DNA of 64,000 nt from Batillaria attramentaria (taxonomy: Eukaryota; Mollusca; Gastropoda; Batillariidae): NCBI GenBank assembly GCA_018292915.2, contig JACVVK020000227.1, positions 272,001-336,000 of the forward strand. The letters run 5' to 3'. This document shows, one piece after another, positions 14,166 through 43,653 of the stretch. Each line of letters begins with the position of its first letter. Within the stretch, counting starts at the first letter, position 1. The notes below the pieces were generated by a model, which worked only from the letters and a program-made list of their open reading frames with translations, made no database searches and was not told where the DNA came from. Position numbers and translations under genes: made by a program.

Positions 14166-15026
14166 CGGTGGCTAAGGATATGCCTTTCGTTTGTTATCGT
14201 ACGAATTACACGTTTCCGGATGACTGGCGAGATGGTCGATACATGTACATTATTATGTAGTCGTGCTTTTCTGTCGTGTTTTCTCATGACGTTAGCCGCG
14301 GGCAGCAAGGATCGCCAAGCTGGTAGACCATCGGACATTCGATGCCAAAAAATAGTTTAGGCATTTTCCTCATTGTCCTGTCTTTAATTTCATTCAAAAG
14401 TGGCGGAAAAGGACGTTAAATCCTTGACCAACCAACCAGCCAATCGCGGTGACTGCACAGAGACCAACTCGCCTTCAGTTGATCTGTAGTTTACGAGACT
14501 TTGGAAAGGCTCAGGTCTCCGCCGTGTATTTGCTTGGGAAGTGAGGAGAGTGTGTCTATAGACACGTTACGACCGTCTGACGACTTGCAGCCATCGTGCG
14601 GAGTGCATCGGACACTTCACGTGATTGGCTGATCCTCTTGTATGGTGGACACTGGGCCCGGAAGCCGGTGACACTTGGGATGTCTGTGATGTTCATCGAC
14701 AAGAGACTCCTTACTCCCCTCCTTCCTGCTAGTACCCCCACCTCCTCCTCCTCCTCCTCAGTCGTCCTCCGCGTTGTGTGGTCCCCAGGTGGTGACAAAT
14801 ACAAACGTGGGTTTGCTGGAAAGGTTGCGGACGATTCAGACGTTCTTTTCTTTTCCCTTTCTCTTTGTGTCGCAGGAAGTGGTTGAAGGTTTTGTATCTA
14901 GGTTCAGCTGGTATTTCACGTTCCATTTTGTGTCCTTTAGGAGCAGCATTGTCCCTCCCCCCCTCTCTCTCCCCCCCCCCCCCCCCTCTCTCTCTCTCAG
15001 GATAAACTCAGTGGGGAGTTGTCTCA
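12393..15026. other. Non-coding stretch with simple repeats
   Basis: No gene supported. It holds (GT)n at about 14,127-14,161, a (CTC)n run near 14,743-14,760 and a C/CT-rich run at about 14,958-14,998. At 14,407-14,445 a ggacgttaaa string followed by ccaaccaacc resembles the 3' tails of tRNA-derived SINEs in molluscs. Confidence 0.5.
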
Positions 15027-15029
15027 GAG

Positions 15030-15240
15030 TCTAGTCCAACAGTCCTTTGCTCACCACTGTGGCGACTGAGGGTAATTTCAAGCCGGAGACAATGAAGGAA
15101 TGGTCTGTGCGCGGTTTCTCCCTTTCGGGATTTGAACCCACAGCCGACTTCAACGCTCACGCACCAGGCTGTCTTGACGACCACTCCTGTAGCCCGTGCT
15201 TGGTAGGTTTGGCCCGTCAGAAAAGTACATGTCATACATG
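15030..15240 (-). mobile_element. Candidate tRNA-derived SINE fragment
   Basis: Read on the minus strand, 15,139-15,129 gives GGTTCAAATCC, a textbook RNA polymerase III B box. About 50 bp upstream lies GAGTGGTCGTCAAGACAGCC, which resembles the D-arm and A-box part of a tRNA. The spacing suggests a tRNA-derived SINE head. It abuts the L2-like fragment that follows. The ends are uncertain. Confidence 0.4.
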
Positions 15241-15289
15241 TTCCGAGTCCGGTCAGTCACCCGCTAATTGCACCGCGGCCGGCCGACCC

Positions 15290-16308
15290 AATATGTCAGG
15301 TAAAGGAAACTGGGTAAATGAGCTGTACGGTTCTTCTGCACGCGCTGAAGTTGACTCTCTCCTGTCCAAAATGCAGTCATGTACACTTGCTGTTAAAGAG
15401 TGGACTCTCCATAACAAACTGCAGTTGAACGAGGATAAGACGGAGGCTCTTTTGGTTTTTTCAAAATGTTCAGATCTGCCCTCTTCTTTTAAGATTGGAC
15501 AGACTGACATTCATTTTTCTCAATCTGCAAGGAATTTAGGGGTCATTTTTGACAGCACTCTGTCGATGAGGGAACAGGTGAATAAGGTCTGTCAGTGTTG
15601 CTACTTTGAGCTTCGGCGCATTTCGTCCATTAGGAAGTACCTGACCACTGACTCTACAAAGACCTTAGTGACTTCACTCGTTCTCTCTCGCCTAGATTAT
15701 TGTAACTCGCTCCATGCCGGTCTTCCTCAAAATCAGTTAGACAAAATTCAAAAAGTAATGAACTGTGCCGCCCGTCTTATCTTCAAAACACCAAAGCGCC
15801 AACATGTCTCTCCTCTCCTATCTGATCTGCACTGGCTGTCCATCCAAAACAGAATTCATTATAAACTTGCCACTCTCTGCTACAACATTATCTCAGGTTC
15901 TGCTCCCCCCTATCTGTCCGCTCTCATTCAGCTCTACACACCATCCCGCAACCTCCGTTCTTCCTCTGACACCCGCCTTCTCCGTATTCCCATCCGCCGG
16001 AAAAAGTTTCAGGGCCAGCGTGCTTTTTCATACATTGGTCCTGTGGTTTGGAACGGCCTCCCCTCTCACATCCGCCATGCTCAGTCGTTAGCAGTCTTTA
16101 AATCTAAACTTAAATCACATCTTTTCTCCAGGCAGTAGAACCAACCCCCCCTCCATCTCTGCATGCCACCTGCAAAAAAAATCAGTGTGTGTGTGTGTGT
16201 GTGTTTTGTAAGTTATATACGCTGTTTTTATGTTATGTTTATGTACGCGCCCTGAGCTCTTGCGAGATGGGGCGCCACAAATACCCTTTATTATTATTAT
16301 TATTAAAT
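15290..16308 (+). mobile_element. L2/CR1-like LINE, 5'-truncated 3' part of the reverse transcriptase ORF
   Basis: The open frame runs to a stop at 16,138 and encodes the C-terminal part of a non-LTR reverse transcriptase. Recognisable blocks are LQLNEDKTEALLVF, LGVIFDSTLSM, SRLDYCNSLHAGLP, NCAARLIF, LHWLSIQNRIHYKL and the final SHIRHAQSLAVFKSKLKSHL. The FADD catalytic box and the endonuclease are missing, so the copy cannot move by itself. After the ORF come a short 3' tail with (GT)n, a GCGCCC/GGGCGC hairpin at about 16,247-16,277 and an (ATT)n end at about 16,289-16,306. These are features of L2/CR1-type 3' ends. Clade placement is from the protein pattern only. Confidence 0.85.
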
Positions 16309-19300
16309 GAAGTGCTAAAGAGGCGCCGTGCCCAGTGATCACATATTTATAAATACCGGCCGCCTGCACTCCACACTTTGTCCTCGTTGTTGTGCTACAC
16401 AGGCCGGTAAACATCGTGTAGGAAGTGTGAAGGGGTCACGTGATATGAAGCACGTGCAGGCTACAGCCAGCCAGCGGCACGCAACACACTGACCTTTTTT
16501 TATGACCCTTCTTCACTGTGCTTACCTGATGTAGGCTTGAAACGTCGGCCCTCCTGGCTATGAATATTTCACGACGCTGTGCTGTCCTTGTTGCCCGTAC
16601 TGTTTCTGGCTACTCTACACAAGTCGGTCCGCTGTCGCTCGACACAAACATCTGTTCAGTTTTCCCTCTCTCGCCACCATGGACGTATTTCCTGTCGTCT
16701 CCAGTTCTCTTCCCATGTCCAGTAGCCGAGGGCAACACGAGGGATCAGCTCCTTCAGTCAGTAGTAGGTTCCTCCATTCATGTCGGGCTGAGGCCTGGCA
16801 GGGGGCGAGCAGCAGATCTGGCTGTTTCCAGAGAGTAGTCAGAGTTAGGCGCCAGGTTTGTCCTGCAGTTACTGGCAACACCATTCTGTTGTGATCTACC
16901 AAGCACGTGTTTTGCTGGGTTCTTCTGCATGAGTGTGGAGGTTTGAATGGCGAGCGTGGTGTTCTGAAAAGACGGTTCTTCTCCACAACAGCACCTGCTT
17001 TTCGCGAAGGTGTTTCTTGTTCAGTATGGTGTGATGTGATTCAGTCGGTTCAGTAAAGGCGGCACGCCGTCCGGTAGTTGCCTTGTTGTCACTAAAACTG
17101 GTACAGAAAGCAACCAAACTTGCAAATAGATTTTCTCCGGTTAAAACTAAGGCTCTGCTGTTCTCGTAGTGGCACAGAGGTTTTTTTGTGAGTTATCGTC
17201 AGAAACTCTCCAACGTTTTGAGATTCGAACATGTTGTGGTTTGGGTCCTCGACTTGAAAATCCATTTCGGTTGTTGGCAGTTCAGTCTTAGTATCTCCTC
17301 CGCACTGGCAAGTATGTTGGACGTTAAACCCCCAAACACCCACACCACACCACCCACCCGCAAATACTGTTGGACTGGTGTTGGGTGACTGTGTGCAGCA
17401 CTTCCAGCGTCGTCGTTTACTGGAAGTTCAGGCTGGTAGCAAAGGTTCAGTGCTGTGTTGTCGACTGAATGACTGTGAGTAAATGCTCAATGACCCAGAC
17501 TTGAATACGTCGGTCCGTTTTAATGGATCTGTTTGGGGGGGGGGGGGGGGGGTGGCGAATATCAGACTCGGCCGTCAGTTGTGTCAGCCTGAGGCCGGCG
17601 AAAATGGTGCGTTACAAGTTGTTTTAGTATCTCGAGTCAAACACAGGAATGTCGTAGAGCTGACCAGCAATATATATGTATTGAACCATAATGTCGGTAC
17701 GTCAGATTATGGTGATACATGGGTATATGGACATATACTGAGAGCAGACATAGACATAAGAGCAGTATATATGGGTTTGCACATAGAGCAGTCTGTGTGA
17801 GAGACATTGCTTGACTGACGTCATGTCGTTCACTTCCGATGCAGGAGTCGTGCAGAAGGTGTTGGGGTCATGTGATGCGTGTTTGACTGACAGACGGTGA
17901 CGTCAAACAGATGTTTGTTGTTTTCCGAGGTAAAGATTTAAACGTCACTGTATCTTCAGCTCTTTAATGAAATGTCTTTGCTATTAGAACGTGTATGTTG
18001 GTAAATGTCGTAACTGGCGGCGGACGTTCGTAAGCAGCGTCTGTGAGGACAACACGTCATTACTCGGACTTTCAGTTGTTCCCCGCTGGTTCAGTGTGGT
18101 CAGTTGCTGACGGGGTTCCTGTCTGACAGTCGTCATTTCCTGACGTTCTTAACACTGTCTTGTAGGACTGTCACGCTTTTGCTTGCGTCAGTTACCGTTC
18201 TTACTGACGGACATGTATATCAGGATGGATGTGCAGGTAGTATTGCAGGAATCGTCACGCAGTGGCGACACAGACGTGTCTTAGGGCCAGGGTCGGCCTG
18301 TATCAGTACGTGCAATGCGCATACGCGGTACAAGTTGACAAATGGTGAAAACGTGTCCGTGAGGACAAGTCTATTGTTTTCTTTCGTTTGTTTGTGTGTT
18401 TGTTTTATGAGCCCAGGTTTTAAAGGGAAGAGGTAAAGGAGTGTTTTTGTTCCTGAAGACAGAAATCTCGTCATACTGGAACAGCAAACACTCGGCGTTT
18501 TACCGTTGGGAAGTTGTCAGTATTTACACACTGTTCTTAATTAATCTGTATGTATCACTCAGTGATAATGCAAGTGTGCCAAACTGTGTTTTCCCTTCCG
18601 TTCTTCAAGCTGACTTGAGTGAATGAGTGATTTTCAAGATGACTTGAGATGTACGGAACTGAAAGGTTTTTAGTCAAGCGGAATAATTTTTCAAGTTCGA
18701 TAACTCCGTTAGCTAGAAGCTAACCAAGGGGAAGAAAACTCTACACGCATGACGTCCTCGAGTCCGTAACAACTCGAATCCAGATTTCAGCGATAAGGTT
18801 TTTGCTTGGGTTTGCTGCTTGAAAAGTGGTGAGAAAGTCGCGGCCATCTGATCTGATTCAATTAGTGGCTGGGGTTGCTTTTCTTGGAGTTGATAGTCGC
18901 CTCCCCTGTCCCCGCTCCATTAGTTCCTTGTGGTGGCCCGCAGGCGCCATTGTTTCTCGTGTCAATAGTGAGACGTACCGTCTGATTGGCCCACGTGTTG
19001 TAGCGTCATTGGCTGACACCGCGATCCGTCACCATGTGAAGAATGGAAGGCCTAGGGTTGTTTGCTGCCCGCCCTCCCTGACTCTCGGCACTGTACTGGG
19101 GGTCCACACAGCCTGGCCAGGCTGCAACTGGCTTCATTAGACAAATGTTCCAGATCACGTGGTGTGTCAGTGAGGTCTGGCGTTGTTGTGTGGACAGACC
19201 ACCACGACGTTTGAAGGACGGCGCTTTGCTGACATTCCTAGTTCACTATTTCCGGCATTCCGGTGTCAGACGTAGTTTTCACTGGTCTTTGATTTTGCAA

Positions 19301-20072
19301 GCGTCCTTTTACGTACAGTAACTTTACTGAAGATCGCCGGTGTCTTGGAGAGAGTGAGATGTTGGTTTTATTGGTGCGATCGACTCTTGTCTTTGTACTG
19401 GGAGACTGATTCGTCTGCTGCGTCCATCTTTACTGGACACCAGAGTTGAATCAGACACTTCATTTCCTCATTTCTAAAGTTTTTGCAATTTATTGGATTG
19501 GGTTGAAACTAAATCTGTATGGCATGTGGTATTTGGAAAAAAGAAAAGAAAAAAAGAACGACAAGTATTTCTTGAGTTCTCGTCCTTGCAGGGAATTCAT
19601 TTCGTCATAAGAAAGTCATAAGGAGATGGTGTGAAAGCGGTGAACACAAATCACTTTGTAACAAGATCTGTGATTGGTCCCGTGTCGTGTAACATTACTT
19701 TCGTGAGTAGCGCCTGGCTTCTCACAATGTATATTTATGGTGAGTGCTAGAACCGCAGCAGCGACTCTGTATAGTCTCTGTATTAGCATCCGACGGGAAA
19801 CTTGCAGGCAGAAATGAAGGTGTGAGAGTGATGGGAGCTGGTACTGGTAGTTACAGACGTTGGTCCTCAGTAACGGATTTACTCCACAGAGAGTTGAGTG
19901 TCGCTACGGTTTGCTGTTGGTTTGATAAGGTCTCCGTCATTAGCGGCATTAGCAGCCAGTGAACCGGCGACACTAGTACAGACAGACAGGTCAGCACCGG
20001 CCATGGAAACTGAGCTTGTTCCAGATCCACTAGTCATTCCGTATAGCACTCACTCATCACGGAGAAGGAGCC
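16309..20072. other. Non-coding stretch
   Basis: No gene supported. It holds a poly-G run at about 17,536-17,552. A ggacgttaaac string at 17,320-17,331 followed by a C/A-rich tail again resembles SINE 3' ends. Confidence 0.5.
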
Positions 20073-20283
20073 ATATTTTCAGCAAGTCTTTCAATGCTTG
20101 GGTCGTGAGTTCGAACCCCAGACCAGCCAGCACCGGGCATGGAAAGGTTGTTTTAGCTTTGTCGTCTCGTACAGCGGATTCCTCACAGAGACGAAATCTG
20201 TAGTTGCTTCCAAATCGTCAGAACAAGAACCGTATTTTCTGCAAGTCTTTCAGTTCTTGGGTCGTGAGTTTGACCCCCCTCCC

Positions 20284-20321
<38 letters not shown>
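20073..20321 (+). repeat. Paired SINE-like repeat units ending in a long poly-C tract
   Basis: A 45-bp block (about 20,074-20,118) recurs at about 20,234-20,279. Each copy ends in GGTCGTGAGTTCGAACCCC or a close variant, which contains a B-box-like GTTCGAACCC. The layout suggests two diverged SINE units. The second is followed by 30 or more C residues up to 20,321. Confidence 0.5.
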
Positions 20322-20323
<2 letters not shown>

Positions 20324-20843
20324 CAGGGAGCCAGAAGATTTTACTGGGTGTATTCTTCGTTGCCCCGTCATTGATATCACCCGTATGAGGTGGAACTGGA
20401 CAAGAGTTTTACCATTTTGCACGCGCTTTATTTCGGGTAGGCTGTGACTCAGGACGTGTTTGTCCTACTTGTCGACAGATTTAGCGCAGATGAGGATTGT
20501 AGAGAAACGGAGACAGAGGTGGTTGCTGTGCGACAGCCTCATATAGAAGCTCTACCATTAACACTCGCCTGAGGCTCTCCTGCAAAGGAGGAGATATTTA
20601 GCATCCGCGTGTCACACGCGTTTCGCGGGTTCTGGTCAGTGACCGTCAGACATGTGACCTTCAGAACGAAGACCTTTGTGAACATTTCGTGAACAGACAT
20701 GAGGCGGTGTTCATAAACTGTGAATTAATTGTGACAAACAGTTAAAACAGTGATAGAGTGTTTTCGCCACGATCACAACTGGCAGCTTGTGCCGCGCCCC
20801 CCAGAAGCACGTGCCGTCTGTGTGACGTAGAAGGTCACGTGTT

Positions 20844-37698
<16,855 letters not shown>

Positions 37699-38403
37699 GA
37701 TACAGTCGCCTTGCCCCTTCCTTGCCCCAACCCCTGTAACCCCCAAACTGCACCCCACAAACCTCCTTCCCCCCCCCCCCCTTCCCCCCAGACTTTACTA
37801 TTCCTTTTTAAAATTCCATTTCTATTTTTATATCTAAGCAAAGATGCAAAACACTTTGTACTTACACTTCTATATTTTAAGAGAACCCTCTGATTGTGTG
37901 TACATGTCCTTCAATCCTGAAGACAAAAACGTGTGGATGTGAGGTTGTGGAATTGTTTTGGTTTTTTTAAACTTACCAGGATCATTTCTGGCATGCTGGC
38001 TCATGTGGTCTGTTGTGACAAACTGAAACCAGTAACTGTTTTTACCCCTGAGGGGTAGGTAAAATACATTCAAGAAATTGTTTGGAATGAAAGCTTTTTC
38101 AGAATAACAAGAGTGTGAAGAATGCAAGTAGTGGAGTACTTGTGTTTTGGATAAAGGATGCAAGTGAAGATGTGTCAGATGAAATGTCTATAGTCTGGAT
38201 GGTAATGATGTTTTTCATTCACCTGAAGATTTAAATGCATAATTATGTATGTGAAGCAGACCAGATACATTGTCAGTGGACAGATTTGGTTTTTTACTGT
38301 TTTTGTACTCAGTACATGTACCCATTGGTGGGATTTTAAACTGCCTCTATCAGTTTTTGGTGAACACCTCAACACTCTGGATTCCTGTGTATGTAAACAT
38401 TTG

Positions 38404-38470
38404 GTTCATGCATGAAGGATCTTCTGTACATATTCTGTTCATGCATGAAGGATCTTCTGTACATATTCTG
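38404..38470. repeat. 33-bp direct repeat, two copies
   Basis: Two units of gttcatgcatgaaggatctt plus cttgtacatattct-like sequence start at 38,404 and 38,437, in the probable CaMKK 3' UTR. Confidence 0.9.
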
Positions 38471-39758
38471 TGCAAGTGCATTGGTTGTGTTCTATGAGCC
38501 TGACTGTGGTGTTTATAAGGCAGCCAACTGTGACCGTACGTGTTACCCTTCCCCGCCCGTGCCTCTCTCAATGTTGTAAAGCAATCTGATAATATGGATT
38601 ATGATAACTGATTAGGTTTCAGTTCAATTCAATAATTGTTTCATATCCTTGAGGGGAAGTAAAAAAACAGATGAACCAGCAAAGGCACGTTCCAGACATG
38701 CAGATAACTCCAAGAACCGATACAACAAACAAGGATGGTAAGAAAGAAGTTAATTTTTGGACAAAATACTGCAACTAGAAATGTGACAGTGTTACACAGT
38801 GATTGATAATTAGCATCATTCACACACTCACATGTTCACGCACACAAACACACACATTCATGCTCACATATGTAATAAAAATTACATGTGCAAATTTTAC
38901 ACCTCCTAGCTGTCACGTGAAGTAAGACAGCATATTGTACACAGTCTGCTAACATTCATCTCCACCCAACCAGCTTTGCATATTGCATAACACAGTTGAT
39001 TAATTTACTACAAGTACTAAAAAGCCATACAGCCCCTCCATTAGCATGGTTTCTATGATTTAACAAAAATGGAAAAAAAAAATGGCTGGTGAGATCCCAC
39101 TGTGACTACAATAACTTACTTCTGTATTTCTGTGCGCTCAAAACGTACAGTTTTCTCTTCCAAACTTACAAGCAGAATAATATATTAACATTGTGGAGAA
39201 AAAGAGGTTACCTATACACAAGTGTCAGTGATGTGTAACTTACTCAGTTCTCCAACGTTCCACATTGCCGCTTGGTCACCCTTCTTTGAATGTTATTTAT
39301 TTTTACCTGCACAAGATTCTGCTTTTTTTTCTTTCTTGTTTTCTCTTCACCTACCACTGACAGGAGCCTTGTAAACCTTTTTTATTATTTTTTGGCTTGA
39401 ATCATTTGAATTGAATTGTAAGGTGTGTCTGTCAGTGTATGGCAACGACCTAGATTTCACGGACTGCCCTTGTTGGTTTAATGTTTGGTCAGCAGCGTCT
39501 GTAAGTTTAACTCGGCTAGGCTGAGTCATGGGCTGTCTGCAAATGCCAAGTTATCTGGGGTTTTGTTAGTTTAAAAAACAACAACAACAAAACTGTCCGT
39601 CTTTAAATGTGGACACAGGGCTATATATGTTTGTGATCTAATATGCAAGCCCATTGTCATGAGAATGTGAAAAGTTGTAGTGATGTGGCCCACTGCCAAA
39701 ATTGCGTAAGCTTCTTGTGACAAATGAAACTCATGTAAATCGAATTTCAGAGTGAATT

Positions 39759-39962
39759 GAACATGTCTCTCTTTCTGTGAACCTACAAACATCAGTTCTA
39801 TCTGGAGGTGAACATGTCTCTCTCTCTGTGAACCTACAAAGATCAGTTCTATCTGGAGGTGAACATGTCTCTGTTTCTGTGAACCTACAAAGATCAGTTC
39901 TATCTGGAGGTGAACATGTCTCTCTTTCTGTGAACCTACAAAGATCAGTTAATGTGGAGGTG
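39759..39962. repeat. 51-bp tandem repeat, four copies
   Basis: Four units start gaacatgtctctctttctgt at 39,759, 39,810, 39,861 and 39,912. The last has diverged at its end. The repeat lies in the probable CaMKK 3' UTR. Confidence 0.92.
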
Positions 39963-40969
39963 ACCCACATGCCTACACTTCTGGCAGCTTCGTAGATGTA
40001 CTTGGAGATAATGTACGTGTGTGAAGCCAGCGATTCTGGGCATCATAGAGTATGGCCGTATGTTACTGTAGCTTCCTGATACTAAAATCAAAAGATGTAC
40101 TCATTTTTTTAAACCAAAGCCTTTTACATCCATGTGTACAATTTCTCCATTTCTGGTGTTTCCTGCTTGACAAGAATTCGTATCTACACACAACTGAATC
40201 TGCCTCCAGTACACTTGAGCTTTTTTAACGTCTAATACATGTTGATGTAGATGGGACGTGAGTGGTAAAGCTGGCAGGACTGCGCACAGAGTCCACCATG
40301 CATCATTATCGAGAATAACTAACGCAGACATTGCTTCTCAACATCATTGTTTTCAAGCCTATTTACTACTGAACTTGTTCATTTGGAAAATATGAAAGTC
40401 AGAGGTCAGGTCAATTAGGAGATTTAGTTTAGCGGGATGAATAATGCATTTTTATTGAACCAAGAACACTGATATTTTCATGTTCGTTTGTTGTCCTTAC
40501 ATAAAGTTCAACTAGACTCATAAACACATTTTGTTCTCTCCAAAATCCCACACACTGATTTAGAAGGTGAGAGTATAGGATCATGACACGTTGCTTATGG
40601 AGAGCATTTGATTTTGTGATCAACTTACACCTTGGGTTTTGTCCAAACGTTTTGTCCGAACCTTGTCTGTGAACTGTGTTTCGTGAGACAGCAACATTGA
40701 CTTTGTGGATTTTCAGCCTGACGTGGCAAGATGCAGTCTTCAACATGGCAGTGACTACTATACGCTGGTGGTTGAGATGTAATCTACGCAAATTTGACCG
40801 AATGTTTGTGATGCTGGTCCAGGCTGTTGGTGTGCAGCCAGTTTGTCTCGTGATCATGACAACAGATCTAATCTATCCTGAACAGGAGATGTGGTATTTT
40901 CAAATACGTTTACCTTGTACACCCAACCCATTGTGGAATTTTCTCTCGATGATGAATTTACTTCCAAAG

Positions 40970-40975
40970 AATAAA
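40970..40975 (+). terminator. Candidate poly(A) signal AATAAA (CaMKK)
   Basis: Canonical hexamer followed about 50 bp later by a GT-rich element. It lies 29 bp from a minus-strand AATAAA that would serve the convergent gene. Confidence 0.45.
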
Positions 40976-41003
40976 GAAAACCCTGGAGACACATCAAAGA
41001 GTT

Positions 41004-41009
41004 TTTATT
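41004..41009 (-). terminator. Candidate poly(A) signal AATAAA (AidB-like dehydrogenase)
   Basis: TTTATT on the plus strand gives AATAAA on the minus strand, about 1.45 kb downstream of the dehydrogenase stop codon. The intervening 41.01-42.45 kb shows no coding sequence and would be its 3' UTR. Confidence 0.4.
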
Positions 41010-42454
41010 ATTTCACTCAAGCTATACGTGTGTGTGTATACAAATGATATGTTGCACAAATACAAACTACATCGGAACAGACACCTACATCATGTACACA
41101 ACAATCACTACAAGTTGACACACTTCTTGACAAGTTGCTAGATCAAGATACAAGGCATGTCATGGCACAATGCACAGCACGGCTGCATTGGGATAACACA
41201 GACAACACGATCAATGCAAGTTGACATAGTTTGAACAAACAAGTGTAGACAGGGATAGGGCGAGATGCAGGGTGATTTCACGCGGCACATCATGCAGTGC
41301 TGCATCAGGATACAAGTTCATGTACCATGTTTACAGACAGAACACAATCAGCACAAGTTCAAACACTTCTCAACAACCAAGATGGGACTTGTACCGAGAA
41401 AACCCCCCCACAACACAGCCGTGCCGCACCACCATCCCACATACACCAACCTCTTACAATTTGGTCTCCATTATTTACATTAATCATGAAACATCCATAT
41501 CATATTCTACACAATTAACTGGTCCAAACTAATGCAAACAGCAAAGAAGCAATTTACACAGGAACATGTATCTATGTAAACCTTTAGCTGCACTCTTGAA
41601 TTGGCAAATGGCTGAAGCATCATTAACCAAATCATCCACAGTCATCCCCCCCTCCCTCCCCCCCTCCCAAATCCCCAAAACAAAACAAAAACACACCCAA
41701 AAGTAAAAACACCCCAAAACCAAAGAAACAAGAACAAAAAAGAAAACAAAAACCGAACAAATTTACACAAAAACAGCTTGATTCATTTTTCTCCCACAAC
41801 ACCCAAACCCCACACGCACACTCACTCACACACACACATACACAGTTCAATAAATTATTTCAAGTGAACTGTTTGGCTGTTGTGGGTAGGGGATGGGTGG
41901 GAAAAGTCGTCTGTTTCACCGGGAACTGAGACACATATGATAAGTCACCGAGTAATGCCCTTTGTACTGCTTGTTAAACATGAAGCATCCTCGTGAGGCA
42001 AAGACACAACGCAACAATGACAGACAGAACCCAACACGCAATTACTAAATTAATATCCAGCTGAACTCACACTGCCTTAGTAACATAACAATTAGGGTTG
42101 TTGCTGTTGTTGTTGTTGTTGTTTTTCTGCCACAACTCCTGACCAGCTCCAGTGTATACTATTATCTGCCAACACTTGACCTTTCAGATGCACTACGTGC
42201 GGAGGCTGTCCACAAACTTCCGCCAAATTGGCTTTTCCAAGACAAAATACATGTCTAAACCAATCACACGCACATCATTTGACAATGCTGAGTAATTTCA
42301 TCTCACTCCCTTTAGTAATACATTGTTGTACTTTGTTGGCCCTTAACTACCAGTAAACACTGTTCACGTGGATTTTTTTTTTTTAATTGGGAAAGCCAAA
42401 GCAGAAAACTTGGCCTGGCATTGAAGGACTGTAACCATGTACCCTGGTTCGTGT
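41010..42454 (-). other. Probable 3' UTR of the AidB-like dehydrogenase
   Basis: No conserved coding sequence on either strand. It is A/C-rich on the plus strand, with a C-rich run near 41,646-41,668. A plus-strand AATAAA near 41,848 is an alternative signal for the other gene. Confidence 0.4.
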
Positions 42455-42578
42455 TCACAAGCGACTAGGGAGAGGGTAGCCATCAAAGACAAGTTGTCTG
42501 TCAGCCATTACCGACTCCAAACTGTACGCATTGGCTTCACTGGCGGCCAGTACTGGGACCAGGTCCTTCTCGCACCAC
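42455..42578 (-). CDS. AidB-like dehydrogenase terminal exon 13 (ends in SRL)
   Basis: 124 bp starting [20 protein letters not shown] and ending GYPLPSRL with TGA at 42,455-42,457. C-terminal Ser-Arg-Leu fits the PTS1 peroxisomal import consensus. Confidence 0.93.
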
Positions 42579-43614
42579 CTGCATGTCAAGGTGAAGGTCA
42601 GACAAACCACAAAGGCTGCTACAAAGACTTTGCTAATTGGACAAGACCACACACACACACAAAAACGGATCAGCTCTGAGGATAGTGAAATTTTCTGCTT
42701 TACCATGTGTCATGATTAATTGTGATACACTAACTACCCCTCTGTTTTTATCAAAACTGAAGTCAACCATCTCATGATGAAAAGTTCATTGAAAACAATT
42801 CCTCTCTCCGAGGCACCTGGATTAATCACTGTTACTGTCGACTGAACTTCGCTTAGTTACGCTGACCATGAGTTAAACAGTTAAAGGAACAAGAAAGACA
42901 ACTCACCTTTGAGCAGTGTACACATCCTGGGCAGTGCCTACACCGCTGGCTGCGTGCTCGATCAACATGGCACCTAAATAATAACGATAATACGTAGTTT
43001 TTATAGAGCGCTGCTCTCCAAATGTAAGTGTGCATCTGTTTACAAACTGCCATCGCTTCCAAATCAGACTTGACATGCAGGCTTGCCGCCCAGTATACAC
43101 AAGCAACTGATCTCTCTAGCACACGATTAGGAAAACAATGTGTGACTCTACATGTTCCTTGTGGGAACTTTGGCCTTAGCATGGTAATCATACATTCAGT
43201 AACTGTGGTATAAGCCTTTAGTAAAACAGCCTAACAACAATAAACCAACACGAACAAAATGTTTGCGTGCACCCACCTATTTACTATCAGGAGGGAAACT
43301 CACCTATAGCAACACGCGCGATACTGAAGGCAAAGTCGCGAGCGGCCGTCTCGAGAATCGACGTGTTTTTGGCGGCGAATGCTAACACATCCTCCACTCC
43401 TTTGGCGACCTTGTTCGTGGAACCAACCAGCTCCTCTCGCCCTGCTGCTGACTGCAGTCTGGTGCCGACATTTTCTGCGAACGCCTTCAGCACCCCACCA
43501 CGAGACTTCGCCATCGCTCGAAGTACGTCCAGCGACAGTACGTTGGTTGTACCTTCCCAGATCGTCAGTACCTAATTGAAATTGAAATTCACACACGTAC
43601 ACACACACACACAG

Positions 43615-43653
<39 letters not shown>

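Larger units (their letters stand above)
37699..40990 (+). other. Probable CaMKK 3' UTR and downstream region
   Basis: No further coding sequence is visible. AATAAA occurs on the plus strand at 38,874-38,879 and 40,970-40,975. The second is followed by a GT-rich element (tacgtgtgtgtgtata, about 41,024-41,040). The 3' UTR therefore ends near either 38.9 or 41.0 kb. Confidence 0.5.

Noticed and set aside
16526..16555. Hammerhead-like CTGATG ... GAAACGTC motif
   Set aside because: CTGATGT lacks the conserved A of CUGAUGA, and no helix II can form between the two cores.
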